DNA of 64,000 nucleotides from Osmia lignaria lignaria (GCF_051020975.1 NW_027478160.1:10996001-11060000), one strand, 5' to 3'; counted from the first letter of the stretch, positions 47,401 through 61,246 are shown. The notes: generated from the sequence alone by a model not told the origin. A program made the numbers and translations.

Positions 47401-48688
47401 GATCAGATGCGTAGTTCTCGAGATATATCAAGATATTTAAAAGTCCCGAAGCCGCACCAACATAATAGAGATACAGAAACACCGTGGCCCCTTTCTTTGA
47501 GATAACTCTGCACTATTGCGAGCTGTAAATGCCACTTCCAGCTTAGCTGTGCAGAAGAAGAACAACAAGAAGAAGAAATATCTCGAAATATGTCCGTCAG
47601 GCCCCTTCCCTTGAGATATATCTGCAAATATCTCGGAAACGAAGCGAGCTATGGCAAAATGTTAAGAGACCTTTTTTGTAGAGAATTATGTTTCCTACAA
47701 TTTAGGTTCTATGATATTTTTTGATCAGAAGCGTAGTTTTCGAGATATATCGAGATATTTAAAAGTTCCGAAGCCGCACCAACATAATAGAGATACAGAA
47801 ACACCGTGGCCCCTTTCTTTGAGATAACTGTGCACCAGTGCGAGCCGCAAATGCCACTTCCAGCTTAGCTGTGCAGAAGAAGAACAACAAGAAAAAGAAA
47901 TATCTCGAAATATGTCCGTCAGGCCCCTTCCCTTGAGATATATCTGCAAATATCTCGGAAACGAAGCGAGCTATGGCAAAATGTTAAGAGACCGTTTTTG
48001 TAGAGAATTATGTTTCCTACTTTTTATGTTCTATGATATTTTTTGATCAGACGCGTAGTTCTCGAGATATATCAAGATATTTAAAAGTTCCGAAGCCGCA
48101 CCAACATAATAGAGATACAGAAACACCGTGGCCCCTTTCTTTGAGATAACTCTGCACTATTGCGAGCTGCAAATGCCACTTCCAGCTTAGCTGTGCAGAA
48201 GAAGAACAACAAGAAGAAGAAATATCTCGAAATATGTCCGTCAGGCCCCTTCCCTTGAGATATATCTGCAAATATCTCGGAAACGAAGCGAGCTATGGCA
48301 AAATGTTAAGAGACCGTTTTTGTAGATAATTAAGTTTCCTACAATTTATGTTCTATGATATTTTTTGATCAGAAGCGTAGTTTTCGAGATATATCGAGAT
48401 ATTTAAAAGTTCCGAAGCCGCACCAACATAATAGAGATACAGAAACACCGTGGCCCCTTTCTTTGAGATAACTCTGCACTATTGCGAGCTGCAAATGCCA
48501 CTTCCAGCTTAGCTGTGCAGAAGAAGAACAACAAGAAGAAGAAATATCTCGAAATATGTCCGTCAGGCCCCTTCCCTTGAGATAAATCTGCAAATATCTC
48601 GGAAACGAAGAGAGCTATGGCAAAATGTTAAGAGACCTTTTTTGTAGAGAATTAAGTTTCCTACTTTTCATGTTCTATGATATTTTTT
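47401..48688 (+). repeat. 4-mer higher-order repeat, copy 2 (1288 bp)
   Basis: Tandem second copy of the 46113-47400 block with the same four units in order. It is followed by a shortened third copy (48689-49654). Confidence 0.93.
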
Positions 48689-49654
48689 GATCAGATGCGT
48701 AGTTCTCGAGATATATCAAGATATTTAAAAGTCCCGAAGCCGCACCAACATAATAGAGATACAGAAACACCGTGGCCCCTTTCTTTGAGATAACTCTGCA
48801 CTATTGCGAGCTGTAAATGCCACTTCCAGCTTAGCTGTGCAGAAGAAGAACAACAAGAAGAAGAAATATCTCGAAATATGTCCGTCAGGCCCCTTCCCTT
48901 GAGATATATCTGCAAATATCTCGGAAACGAAGCGAGCTATGGCAAAATGTTAAGAGACCTTTTTTGTAGAGAATTATGTTTCCTACAATTTAGGTTCTAT
49001 GATATTTTTTGATCAGAAGCGTAGTTTTCGAGATATATCGAGATATTTAAAAGTTCCGAAGCCGCACCAACATAATAGAGATACAGAAACACCGTGGCCC
49101 CTTTCTTTGAGATAACTCTGCACTATTGCGAGCTGCAAATGCCACTTCCAGCTTAGCTGTGCAGAAGAAGAACAACAAGAAGAAGAAATATCTCGAAATA
49201 TGTCCGTCAGGCCCCTTCCCTTGAGATAAATCTGCAAATATCTCGGAAACGAAGAGAGCTATGGCAAAATGTTAAGAGACCTTTTTTGTAGAGAATTAAG
49301 TTTCCTACTTTTCATGTTCTATGATATTTTTTGATCAGATGCGTAGTTCTCGAGATATATCAAGATATTTAAAAGTCCCGAAGCCGCACCAACATAATAG
49401 AGATACAGAAACACCGTGGCCCCTTTCTTTGAGATAACTCTGCACTATTGCGAGCTGTAAATGCCACTTCCAGCTTAGCTGTGCAGAAGAAGAACAACAA
49501 GAAGAAGAAATATCTCGAAATATGTCCGTCAGGCCCCTTCCCTTGAGATATATCTGCAAATATCTCGGAAACGAAGCGAGCTATGGCAAAATGTTAAGAG
49601 ACCTTTTTTGTAGAGAATTATGTTTCCTACAATTTAGGTTCTATGATATTTTTT
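48689..49654 (+). repeat. Shortened third copy of the 4-mer block
   Basis: The unit at 48689 is unit 1 of the 4-mer. The unit at 49011 has the AATTTAGGTTC linker that normally precedes unit 2 but then has the body of unit 4. The unit at 49333 is again unit 1, and 49655 begins with unit 2 features. This fits loss of two monomers (644 bp) by exchange between the B-type starts of units 2 and 4. Confidence 0.86.
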
Positions 49655-52600
49655 GATCAGAAGCGTAGTTTTCGAGATATATCGAGATATTTAAAAGTTC
49701 CGAAGCCGCACCAACATAATAGAGATACAGAAACACCGTGGCCCCTTTCTTTGAGATAACTGTGCACCAGTGCGAGCCGCAAATGCCACTTCCAGCTTAG
49801 CTGTGCAGAAGAAGAACAACAAGAAGAAGAAATATCTCGAAATATGTCCGTCAGGCCCCTTCCCTTGAGATAAATATGCAAATATCTCGGAAACGAAGCG
49901 AGCTATGGCAAAATGTTAAGAAACCTTTTTTGTAGAGAATTAAGTTTCCTACTTTTTATGTTCTATGATATTTTTTGATCAGATGCGTAGTTCTCGAGAT
50001 ATATCAAGATATTTAAAAGTTCCGAAGCCGCACCATCATAATAGAGATACAGAAACACCGTGGCCCCTTTCTTTGAGATAACTCTGCACTATTGCGAGCT
50101 GCAAATGCCACTTCCAGCTTAGCTGTGCAGAAGAAGAACAACAAGAAGAAGAAATATCTCGAAATATGTCCGTCAGGCCCCTTCCCTTGAGATAAATGTG
50201 CAAATATCTCGGAAACGAAGCGAGCTATGGCAAAATGTTAAGAGACCTTTTTTGTAGAGAATTAAGTTTCCTACTTTTCATGTTCTATGATATTTTTTGA
50301 TCAGATGCGTAGTTCTCGAGATATATCAAGATATTTAAAAGTTCCGAAGCCGCACCAACATAATAGAGATACAGAAACACCGTGGCCCCTTTCTTTGAGA
50401 TAACTCTGCACTATTGCGAGCTGCAAATGCCACTTCCAGCTTAGCTGTGCAGAAGAAGAACAACAAGAAGAAGAAATATCTCGAAATATGTCCGTCAGGC
50501 CCCTTCCCTTGAGATAAATCTGCAAATATCTTGGAAACGAAGCGAGCTATGGCAAAATGTTAAGAGACCTTTTTTGTAGATAATTAAGTTTCCTACTTTT
50601 CATGTTCTATGATATTTTTCGATCAGAGGCGTAGTTCTCGAGATATATCAAGATATTTAAAAGTTCCGAAGCCGCACCAACATAATAGAGATACAGAAAC
50701 ACCGTGGCCCCTTTCTTTGAGATAACTCTGCACGATTGCGAGCTGGAAATGCCACTTCCAGTTTAGCTGTGCAGAAGAAGAACAACAAGAAGAAGAAATA
50801 TCTCGAAATATGTCCATCAGGACCCTTCCCTTGAGATAAATCTGCAAATATCTCGGAAACGAAGCGAGCTATGGCAAAATGTTAAGAGAACTTTTTTGTA
50901 GAGAATTATGTTTCCTACAATCTACGTTCTATGATATTTTTTGATCAGAAGCGTAGTTTTCGAGATATATCGAGATATTTAAAAGTTCCGAAGCCGCACC
51001 AACATAATAGAGATACAGAAACACCGTGGCCCCTTTCTTTGGGATAACTCTGCACTATTGCGAGCTGCAAATGCCACTTCCAGCTTAGGTGTGCAGAGGA
51101 AGAACAACAAGAAGAAGAAATATCACGAAATATGTCCGTCAGGCCCCTTCCCTTGAGATAAATCTGCAAATATCTCGGAAACGAAGCGAGCTATGGCAAA
51201 ATGTTAAGAGACCTTTTTTGTAGATAATTAAGTTTCCTACTTTTTATGTTGTATGATATTTTTCGATCAGAGGCGTAGTTCTCGAGATATATCAAGATAT
51301 TTAAAAGTTCCGAAGCCGCACCAACATAATAGAGATACAGAAACACCGTGGCCCCTTTCTTTGAGATAACTCTGCACTATTGCGCGCTGCAAATGCCACT
51401 TCCAGCTTAGCTGTGCAGAAGAAGAACAACAAGAAGAAGAAATATCTCGAAATATGTCCGTCAGGCCCCTTCCCTTGAGCTGAATCTGCAAATATCTCGG
51501 AAACGAAGCGTGCTATGGCAAAATGTTAAGAGACGTTTTTTGTAGAGAATTATGTTTCCTACAATTTATGTTCTATGATATTTTTTGATCAGAAGCGTAG
51601 TTTTCGAGATATATCGAGATACTTAAAAGTTCCGAAGCCGCACCAACATAATAGAGATACAGAAACACCGTGGCCCCTTTCTTTGAGATAACTGTGCACC
51701 AGTGCGAGCCGCAAATGCCACTTCCAGCTTAGCTGTGCAGAAGAAGAACAACAAGAAGAAGAAATATCTCGAAATATGTCCGTCAGGCCCCTTCCCTTGA
51801 GATATATCTGCAAATATCTCGGAAACGAAGCAAGCTATGGCAAAATGTTAAGAGACCGTTTTTGTAGAGAATTATGTTTCCTACTTTTTATGTTCTATGA
51901 TATTTTTTGATCAGACGCGTAGTTCTCGAGATATATCAAGATACTTAAAAGTTCCGAAGCCGCACCAACATAATAGAGATACAGAAACACCGTGGCCCCT
52001 TTCTTTGAGATAACTGTGCACTAGTGCGAGCCGCAAATGCCACTTCCAGCTTAGCTGTGCAAAAGAAGAACAACAAGAAGAAGAAATATCTCGAAATATG
52101 TCCGTGAGGCCCCTTCCCTTGAGATAAATCTGCAAATATCTCGGAAACGAAGCGAGCTATGGCAAAATGTTAAGAGACCTTTTTTGTAGGGAATTATGTT
52201 TCCTACTTTTTATGTTCTATGATATTTTTTGATCAGACGCGTAGTTCTCGAGATATATCAAGATATTTAAAAGTTCCGAAGCCGCACCAACATAATAGAG
52301 ATACAGAAACACCGTGGCCCCTTTCTTTGAGATATCTCTGCACTATTGCGAGCCGCAAATGCCACTTCCAGCTTAGCTGTGCAGAAGAAGAACAACAAGA
52401 AGAAGAAATATCTCGAAATATGTCCGTTAGGCCCCTTCCCTTGAGATAAATCTGCAAATATCTCGGAAACGAAGCGAGCTATGGCAAAATGTTAAGAGAC
52501 CTTTTTTGTAGAGAATTAAGTTTCCTACTTTTTATGTTCTATGATATTTTTTGATCAGATGCGCAGTTCTCGAGATATATCAAGATATTTAAAAGTTCCG

Positions 52601-54806
52601 AAGCCGCACCAACATAATAGAGATACAGAAACACCGTGGCCCCTTTCTTTGAGATAACTCTGCACTATTGCGCGCTGCAAATGCCACTTCCAGCTTAGCT
52701 GTGCAGAAGAAGAACAACAAGAAGAAGAAATATCTCGAAATATGTCCGTCAGGCCCCTTCCCTTGAGATAAATCTGCAAATATCTCGGAAACGAAGCGAG
52801 CTATGGCAAAATGTTAAGAGACCTTTTTTGTAGATAATTAAGTTTCCTACTTTTTATGTTCTATGATATTTTTCGATCAGAGGCGTAGTTCTCGAGATAT
52901 ATCAAGATATTTAAAAGTTCCGAAGCCGCACCAACATAATAGAGATACAGAAACACCGTGGCCCCTTTCTTTGAGATAACTCTGCACGATTGCGAGCCGC
53001 AAATGCCACTTCCAGCTTAGCTGTGCAGAAGAAGAACAACAAGAAGAAGAAATATCTCGAAATATGTCCGTCAGGCCCCTTCCCTTGAGATATATCTGCA
53101 AATATCTCGGAAACGAAGCGAGCTATGGCAAAATGTTAAGAGACGTTTTTTGTAGAGAATTATGTTTCCTACAATTTATGTTCTATGATATTTTTTGATC
53201 AGAAGCGTAGTTTTCGAGATATATCGAGATATTTAAAAGTTCCGAAGACGCACCAACATAATAGAGATACAGAAACACCGTGGCCCCTTTCTTTGAGATA
53301 ACTCTGCACTATTGCGAGCTGTAAATGCCACTTCCAGCTTAGCTGTGCAGAAGAAGAACAACAAGAAGAAGAAATATCTCGAAATATGTCCGTCAGGCCC
53401 CTTCCCTTGAGATATATCTGCAAATATCTCGGAAACGAAGCGAGCTATGGCAAAATGTTAAGAGACCTTTTTTGTAGGGAATTATGCTTCCTACAATTTA
53501 TGTTCTATGATATTTTTTGATCAGAAGCGTAGTTTTCGAGATATATCGAGATATTTAAAAGTTCCGAAGCCGCACCAACATAATAGAGATACAGAAACAC
53601 CGTGGCCCCTTTCGTTGAGATAACTCTGCACTAGTGCGAGCCGCAAATGCCACTTCCAGCTTAGCTGTGCAGAAGAAGAACAACAAGAAGAAGAAATATC
53701 TCGAAATATGTCCGTCAGGCCCCTTCCGTTGAGATAAATCTGCAAATATCTCGGAAACGAAGCGAGCTATGGCAAAATGTTAAGAGACCTTTTTTGTAGA
53801 GAATTAAGTTTCCTACTTTTTATGTTCTATGATATTTTTTGATCAGATGCGTAGTTCTCGAGATATATCAAGATATTTAAAAGTTCCGAAGCCGCACCAA
53901 CATAATAGAGATACAGAAACACCGTGGCCCCTCTCTTTGAGATAACTCTGCACTATTGCGAGCTGCAAATGCCACTTCCAGCTTAGCTGTGCAGAAGAAG
54001 AACAACAAGAAGAAGAAATATCTCGAAATATGTCCGTCAGGCCCCTTCCCTTGAGATAAATCTGCAAATATCTCGGAAACGAAGCGAGCTATGGCAAAAT
54101 GTTTAGAGACCTTTCTTGTAGAGAATTAAGTTTCCTACTTTTTATGTAGTATGATATTTTTTGATCAGATGCGTAGTTCTCGAGATATATCAAGATATTT
54201 AAAAGTTCCGAAGCTGCACCAACATAATAGAGGTACAGTAACACCGTGGCCTCTTTCTTTGAGATAACTCTGCACTATTGCGAGCTGCAAATGCCGCTTC
54301 GAGCTTAGCTGTGCAGAAGAAGAACAACAAGAAGAAGAAATATCTCGAAATATGTCCGTCAGACCCCTTCCCTTGAGATGAATCTGCAAATATCTTGGAA
54401 ACGAAGCGAGGTATGGCAAAATGTTAAGAGACCTTTTTTGTAGCGAATAATGTTTCCTACAATTTACGTTCTATGATATTTTTTGATCAGAAGCGTAGTT
54501 TTCGAGATATATCGAGATATTTAAAAGTTCTGAAGCCGCACCAACATAATAGAGATACAGAAACACCGTGGCCCCTTTCTTTGGGATAACTCTGCACTAT
54601 TGCGACCTGCAAATGCCACTTCCAGCTCAGCTGTGCAGAAGAAGAACAACAAGAAGAAGAAATATCTCGAAATATGTCCGTCAGGCCCCTTCCCTCGAGA
54701 TAAATCTGCAAATATCTCGGAAACGAAGCGAGCTATGGCAAAATGTTAAGAGACCTTTGTTGTAGAGAATTAAGTTTCCCACTTTTTATGTTCTATGATA
54801 TTTTTT
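49655..54806 (+). repeat. Mixed stretch with GAGGCG-type and dimer variants
   Basis: Sixteen monomers. Units starting near 50621, 51265 and 52875 share TTTTTCGATCAGAGGCG, which replaces TGATCA with CGATCA; a relative is at 44825. Units at 51587 and 51909 share GAGATACTTAAAAG or AAGATACTTAAAAG. The unit at 49977 has AAATGTGCAAATATC and a private GCACCATCATAATAG. The dimer at the right end, 54163-54806, repeats 15196-15839. Confidence 0.84.
54163..54806 (+). repeat. Dimer shared with 15196-15839 about 39 kb away
   Basis: The first unit has the rare GTTTAGAGACC/ATGTAGTATG linker before it, CGCTTCGAGCTTAG, GTCAGACCCC and GAGATGAATCTGC. The second has GCGACCTGCAAATG and CCAGCTCAGCTG. The same ordered pair is at 15196-15839. 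The distance, 38967 bp, equals 121 x 322 plus the five 1-bp expansions in between. Extra changes in this copy (GAGGTACAG, CAGTAACACC, TCTTGGAAACG, GAGGTATGG) show that it is not very recent. Confidence 0.84.
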
Positions 54807-56094
54807 GATCAGATGCGTTGTTCTCGAGATATATCAAGATATTTAAAAGTTCCGAAGCCGCACCAACATAATAGAGATACAGAAACACCGTGGCCCCTTT
54901 CTTTGAGATAACTCTGCACTATTGCGAGCTGCAAATGCCACTTCCAGCTTAGCTGTGCAGAAGAAGAACAACAAGAAGAAGAAATATCACGAAATATGTC
55001 CGTTAGGCCCCTTCCCTTGAGATAAATCTGCAAATATCTCGGAAACGAAGCGAGCTATGGCAAAATGTTAAGAGACCTTTTTTGTAGAGAATTAAGTTTC
55101 CTACTTTTTATGTTCTATGATATTTTTTGATCAGATGCGTAGTTCTCGAGATATATCAAGATATTTAAAAGTTCCGAAGCCGCACCAACATAATAGAGAT
55201 ACAGAAACACCGTGGCCCCTTTCTTTGAGATAACTCTGCACTATTGCGAGCTGGAAATGCCACTTCCAGTTTAGCTGTGCAGAAGAAGAACAACAAGAAG
55301 AAGAAATATCTCGAAATATGTCCGTCAGGCCCCTTCCCTTGAGATATATCTGCAAATATCTCGGAAACGAAACGAGCTATGGCAAAATGTTAAGAGACCT
55401 TTTTTGTAGAGAATTATGTTTCCTACAATTTATGTTCTATGATATTTTTTGATCAGAAGCGTAGTTTTCGAGATATATCGAGATATTTAAAAGTTCCGAA
55501 GCCGCACCAACATAATAGAGATCCAGAAACACCGTGGCCCCTTTCTTTGAGATAACTCTGCACTAGTGCGAGCCGCAAATGCCACTTCCAGCTTAGCTGT
55601 GCAGAAGAAGAACAACAAGAAGAAGAAATATCTCGAAATATGTCCGTCAGGCCCCTTCCCTCGAGATAAATCTGCAAATATCTCGGAAACGAAGCGAGCT
55701 ATGGCAAAATGTTAAGAGACCTTTTTTGTAGAGAATTAAGTTTCCTACTTTTTATGTTCTATGATATTTTTTGATCAGATGCGTAGTTCTCGAGATATAT
55801 CAAGATATTTAAAAGTTCCGAAGCCGCACCAACATAATAGAGATACAGAAACACCGTGGCCCCTTCCTTTGAGATAACTCTGCACTATTGCGAGCTGGAA
55901 ATGCCACTTCCAGTTTAGCTGTGCAGAAGAAGAACAACAAGAAGAAGAAATATCTCGAAATATGTCCGTCAGGCCCCTTCCCTTGAGATATATCTGCAAA
56001 TATCTCGGAAACGAAACGAGCTATGGCAAAATGTTGGGAGACCTTTTTTGTAGAGAATTATGTTTCCTACAATTTATGTTCTATGATATTTTTT
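54807..56094 (+). repeat. 4-monomer block duplicated at 57061-58348
   Basis: Four units recur 2254 bp (7 x 322) downstream. Unit 1: preceded by CTTTGTTGTAG, with GATGCGTTGTTCTCG, TATCACGAAATATG and CCGTTAGG. Unit 2: N-type, followed by GAAACGAAACGAGC. Unit 3: B with GAGATCCAG and CCCTCGAGATAAATC. Unit 4: N with CCCCTTCCTTTGAG. The three units between the copies (56095-57060) are a B unit with TTTCCGAG and TCTCCGAAACG, a G unit and another GAGATCCAG B unit. Confidence 0.89.
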
Positions 56095-58992
56095 GATCAG
56101 AAGCGTAGTTTCCGAGATATATCGAGATATTTAAAAGTTCCGAAGCCGCACCAACATAATAGAGATACAGAAACACCGTGGCCCCTTTCTTTCAGATAAC
56201 TCTGCACTAGTGCGAGCCGCAAATGCCACTTCCAGCTTAGCTGTGCAGAAGAAGAACAACAAGAAGAAGAAATATCTCGAAATATGTCCGTCAGGCCCCT
56301 TCCCTTGAGATAAATCTGCAAATATCTCCGAAACGAAGCGAGCTATGGCAAAATGTTAAGAGACCTTATTTGTAGAGAATTCAGTTTCCTACTTTTTATG
56401 TTCTATGATATTTTTTGATCAGATGCGTAGTTCTCGAGATATATCAAGATATTTAAAAGTTCCGAAGCCGCACCAACATAATAGAGATACAGAAACACCG
56501 TGGCCCCTTTCTTTGAGATAACTCTGCACTATTGCGAGCTGCAAATGCCACTTCCAGCTTAGCTGTGCAGAGGAAGAACAACAAGAAGAAGAAATATCTC
56601 GAAATATGTCCGTCAGGCCAGTTCCTTTGAGCTGAATCTGCAAATATCTCGGAAACAAAGCGAGCTATGGCAAAATGTTAAGAGACGTTTTTTGTAGAGA
56701 ATTATGTTTCCTACAATTTATGTTCTATGATATTTTTTGATCAGAAGCGTAGTTTTCGAGATATATCGAGATATTTAAAAGTTCCGAAGCCGCACCAACA
56801 TAATAGAGATCCAGAAACACCGTGGCCCCTTTCTTTGAGATAACTCTGCACTAGTGCGAGCCGCAAATGCCACTTCCAGCTTAGCTGTGCAGAAGAAGAA
56901 CAACAAGAAGAAGAAATATCTCGAAATATGTCCGTCAGGCCCCTTCCCTCGAGATAAATCTGCAAATATCTCGGAAACGAAGCGAGCTATGGCAAAATGT
57001 TAAGAGACCTTTGTTGTAGAGAATTAAGTTTCCTACTTTTTATGTTCTATGATATTTTTGGATCAGATGCGTTGTTCTCGAGATATATCAAGATATTTAA
57101 AAGTTCCGAAGCCGCACCAACATAATAGAGATACAGAAACACCGTGGCCCCTTTCTTTGAGATAACTCTGCACTATTGCGAGCTGCAAATGCCACTTCCA
57201 GCTTAGCTGTGCAGAAGAAGAACAACAAGAAGAAGAAATATCACGAAATATGTCCGTTAGGCCCCTTCCCTTGAGATAAATCTGCAAATATCTCGGAAAC
57301 GAAGCGAGCTATGGCAAAATGTTAAGAGACCTTTTTTGTAGAGAAGTAAGTTTCCTACTTTTTATGTTCTATGATATTTTTTGATCAGATGCGCAGTTCT
57401 CGAGATATATCAAGATATTTAAAAGTTCCGAAGCCGCACCAACATAATAGAGATACAGAAACACCGTGGCCCCTTTCTTTGAGATAACTCTGCACTATTG
57501 CGAGCTGGAAATGCCACTTCCAGTTTAGCTGTGCAGAAGAAGAACAACAAGAAGAAGAAATATCTCGAAATATGTCCGTCAGGCCCCTTCCCTTGAGATA
57601 TATCTGCAAATATCTCGGAAACGAAACGAGCTATGGCAAAATGTTAAGAGACCTTTTTTGTAGAGAATTATGTTTCCTACAATTTATGTTCTATGATATT
57701 TTTTGATCAGAAGCGTAGTTTTCGAGATATATCGAGATATTTAAAAGTTCCGAAGCCGCACCAACATAATAGAGATCCAGAAACACCGTGGCCCCTTTCT
57801 TTGAGATAACTCTGCACTAGTGCGAGCCGCAAATGCCACTTCCAGCTTAGCTGTGCAGAAGAAGAACAACAAGAAGAAGAAATATCTCGAAATATGTCCG
57901 TCAGGCCCCTTCCCTCGAGATAAATCTGCAAATATCTCGGAAACGGAGCGAGCTATGGCAAAATGTTAAGAGACCTTTTTTGTAGAGAATTAAGTTTCCT
58001 ACTTTTTATGTTCTATGATATTTTTTGATCAGATGCGTAGTTCTCGAGATATATCAAGATATTTAAAAGTTCCGAAGCCGCACCAACATAATAGAGATAC
58101 AGAAACACCGTGGCCCCTTCCTTTGAGATAACTCTGCACTATTGCGAGCTGGAAATGCCACTTCCAGTTTAGCTGTGCAGAAGAAGAACAACAAGAAGAA
58201 GAAATATCTCGAAATATGTCCGTCAGGCCCCTTCCCTTGAGATAAATCTGCAAATATCTCGGAAACGAAGCGAGCTATGGCAAAATGTTAAGAGACCTTT
58301 TTTGTAGAGAATTAAGTTTCCTACTTTTTATGTTCTATGATATTTTTTGATCAGATGCGTAGTTCTCGAGATATATCGAGATATTTAAAAGTTCCGAAGC
58401 CGCACCAACATAATAGAGATACAGAAACACCGTGGCCCCTTTCTTTGAGATAACTTTGCACTAGTGCGAGCCGCAAAAGCCACTTCCAGCTTAGCTGTGC
58501 AGAAGAAGAACAACAAGAAGAAGAAATATCTCGAAATATGTCCGTCAGGCCCCTTCCCTCGAGATAAATCTGCAAATATCTCGGAAACGAAGCGAGCTAT
58601 GGCAAAATGTTAAGAGACCTTTTTTGTAGAGAATTAAGTTTCCTACTTTTTATGTTCTTTGATATTTTTTGATCAGATGCTTAGTTCTCGAGATATATCA
58701 AGGTATTTAAAAGTTCCGAAGCCGCACCAACATAATAGAGATACAGCAACACCGTGGCCCCTTTCTTTCAGATAACTCTGCGCTATTGCGAGCTGGAAAC
58801 GCCACTTCCAGTTTAGCTGTGCAGAAGAAGAACAACAAGAAGAAGAAATATCTCGAAATATGTCCGTCAGGCCCCTTCCCTTGAGATATATCTGCAAATA
58901 TCTCGGAAACGAAACGAGCTATGGCAAAATGTTGAGAGACCTTTTTTGTAGAGAATTAAGTTTCCTACTTTTTATGTTCTATGATATTTTTT
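56095..58992 (+). repeat. Transition between the 4-mer pair and the right-hand 7-mer
   Basis: Holds three intervening monomers, the second copy of the 4-monomer block (57061-58348) and two further units. The unit at 58349 is an A/B mosaic: GATGCG and CTCGAG from A, then TCGAGATAT from B, then a B middle with the private GCAAAAGCC. The unit at 58671 has GATGCTTAG, CAAGGTATTT, CAGCAACACC and GAAACGCC; it becomes a fixed member of the 7-mer that follows. Confidence 0.86.
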
Positions 58993-61246
58993 GATCAGAT
59001 GCGTAGTTCTCGAGATATATCAAGATATTTAAAAGTTCCGAAGCCGCACCAACATAATAGAGATACAGAAACACCGTGGCCCCTTTCTTTGAGATAACTC
59101 TGCACTATTGCGAGCTGGAAATGCCACTTCCAGTTTAGCTGTGCAGAAGAAGAACAACAAGAAGAAGAAATATCTCGAAATATGTCCGTCAGGCCCCTTC
59201 CCTTGAGATATATCTGCAAATATCTCGGAAACGAAACGAGCTATGGCAAAATGTTAAGAGACCTTTTTTGTAGAGAATTATGTTTCCTACAATTTATATT
59301 CTATGATATTTTTTGATCAGAAGCGTAGTTTTCGAGATATATCGAGATATTTAAAAGTTCCGAAGCCGCACCAACATAATAGAGATCCAGAAACACCGTG
59401 GCCCCTTTCTTTGAGATAACTCTGCACTAGTGCGAGCCGCAAGTGCCACTTCCAGCTTAGCTGTGCAGAAGAAGAACAACAAGAAGAAGAAATATCTCGA
59501 AATATGTCCGTCAGGCCCCTTCCCTCGAGATAAATCTGCAAATATCTCGGAAACGAAGCGAGCTATGGCAAAATGTTAAGAGACCTTTTTTGTAGAGAAT
59601 TAAGTTTCCTACTTTTTATGTTCTATGATATTTTTTGATCAGATGCGTAGTTCTCGAGATATATCAAGATATTTAAAAGTTCCGAAGCCGCACCAACATA
59701 ATAGAGATACAGAAACACCGTGGCCCCTTCCTTTGAGATAACTCTGCACTATTGCGAGCTGGAAATGCCACTTCCAGTTTAGCTGTGCAGAAGAAGAACA
59801 ACAAGAAGAAGAAATATCTCGAAATATGTCCGTCAGGCCCCTTCCCTTGAGATAAATCTGCAAATATCTCGGAAACGAAGCGAGCTATGGCAAAATGTTA
59901 AGAGACCTTTTTTGTAGAGAATTAAGTTTCCTACTTTTTATGTTCTTTGATATTTTTTGATCAGATGCTTAGTTCTCGAGATATATCAAGGTATTTAAAA
60001 GTTCCGAAGCCGCACCAACATAATAGAGATACAGCAACACCGTGGCCCCTTTCTTTCAGATAACTCTGCGCTATTGCGAGCTGGAAACGCCACTTCCAGT
60101 TTAGCTGTGCAGAAGAAGAACAACAAGAAGAAGAAATATCTCGAAATATGTCCGTCAGGCCCCTTCCCTTGAGATATATCTGCAAATATCTCGGAAACGA
60201 AACGAGCTATGGCAAAATGTTGAGAGACCTTTTTTGTAGAGAATTATGTTTCCTACAATTTATGTTCTATGATATTTTTTGATCAGGAGCGTAGTTTCCG
60301 AGATATATCGAGATATTTAAAAGTTCCGAAGCCGCACCAACATAATAGAGATACAGAAACACCGTGGCCCCTTTCTTTCAGATAACTCTGCACTAGTGCG
60401 AGCCGCAAATGCCACTTCCAGCTTAGCTGTGCAGAAGAAGAACAACAAGAAGAAGAAATATCTCGAAATATGTCCGTCAGGCCCCTTCCCTTGAGATAAA
60501 TCTGCAAATATCTCCGAAACGAAGCGAGCTATGGCAAAATGTTAAGAGACCTTATTTGTAGAGAATTAAGTTTCCTACTTTTTATGTTCTATGATATTTT
60601 TTGATCAGATGCGTAGTTCTCGAGATATATCAAGATATTTAAAAGTTCCGAAGCCGCACCAACATAATAGAGATACAGAAACACCGTGGCCCCTTTCTTT
60701 GAGATAACTCTGCACTATTGCGAGCTGGAAATGCCACTTCCAGTTTAGCTGTGCAGAAGAAGAACAACAACAAGAAGAAATATCTCGAAATATGTCCGTC
60801 AGGCCCCTTCCCTTGAGATATATCTGCAAATATCTCGGAAACGAAACGAGCTATGGCAAAATGTTAAGAGACCTTTTTTGTAGAGAATTATGTTTCCTAC
60901 AATTTATGTTCTATGATATTTTTTGATCAGAAGCGTAGTTTTCGAGATATATCGAGATATTTAAAAGTTCCGAAGCCGCACCAACATAATAGAGATCCAG
61001 AAACACCGTGGCCCCTTTCTTTGAGATAACTCTGCACTAGTGCGAGCCGCAAATGCCACTTCCAGCTTAGCTGTGCAGAAGAAGAACAACAAGAAGAAGA
61101 AATATCTCGAAATATGTCCGTCAGGCCCCTTCCCTTGAGATATATCTGCAAATATCTCGGAAACGAAACGAGCTATGGCAAAATGTTGAGAGACCTTTTT
61201 TGTGGAGAATTATGTTTCCTACAATTTATGTTCTATGATATTTTTT
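58993..61246 (+). repeat. Second 7-mer higher-order repeat, copy 1 (2254 bp)
   Basis: Seven monomers recur in order at 61247-63500. Markers: an N unit; a B unit preceded by TTTATATTCTATG with GAGATCCAG, CGCAAGTGCC and CCCTCGAGATAAATC; an N unit with CCCCTTCCTTTGAG; the GATGCTTAG unit with CAGCAACACC; a B unit with TTTCCGAG and TCTCCGAAACG; an N unit with GAACAACAACAAG; and a B unit with GAGATCCAG. This block shares no ordered variants with the 7-mer at 9400-13907, although the unit length is the same. Confidence 0.93.
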
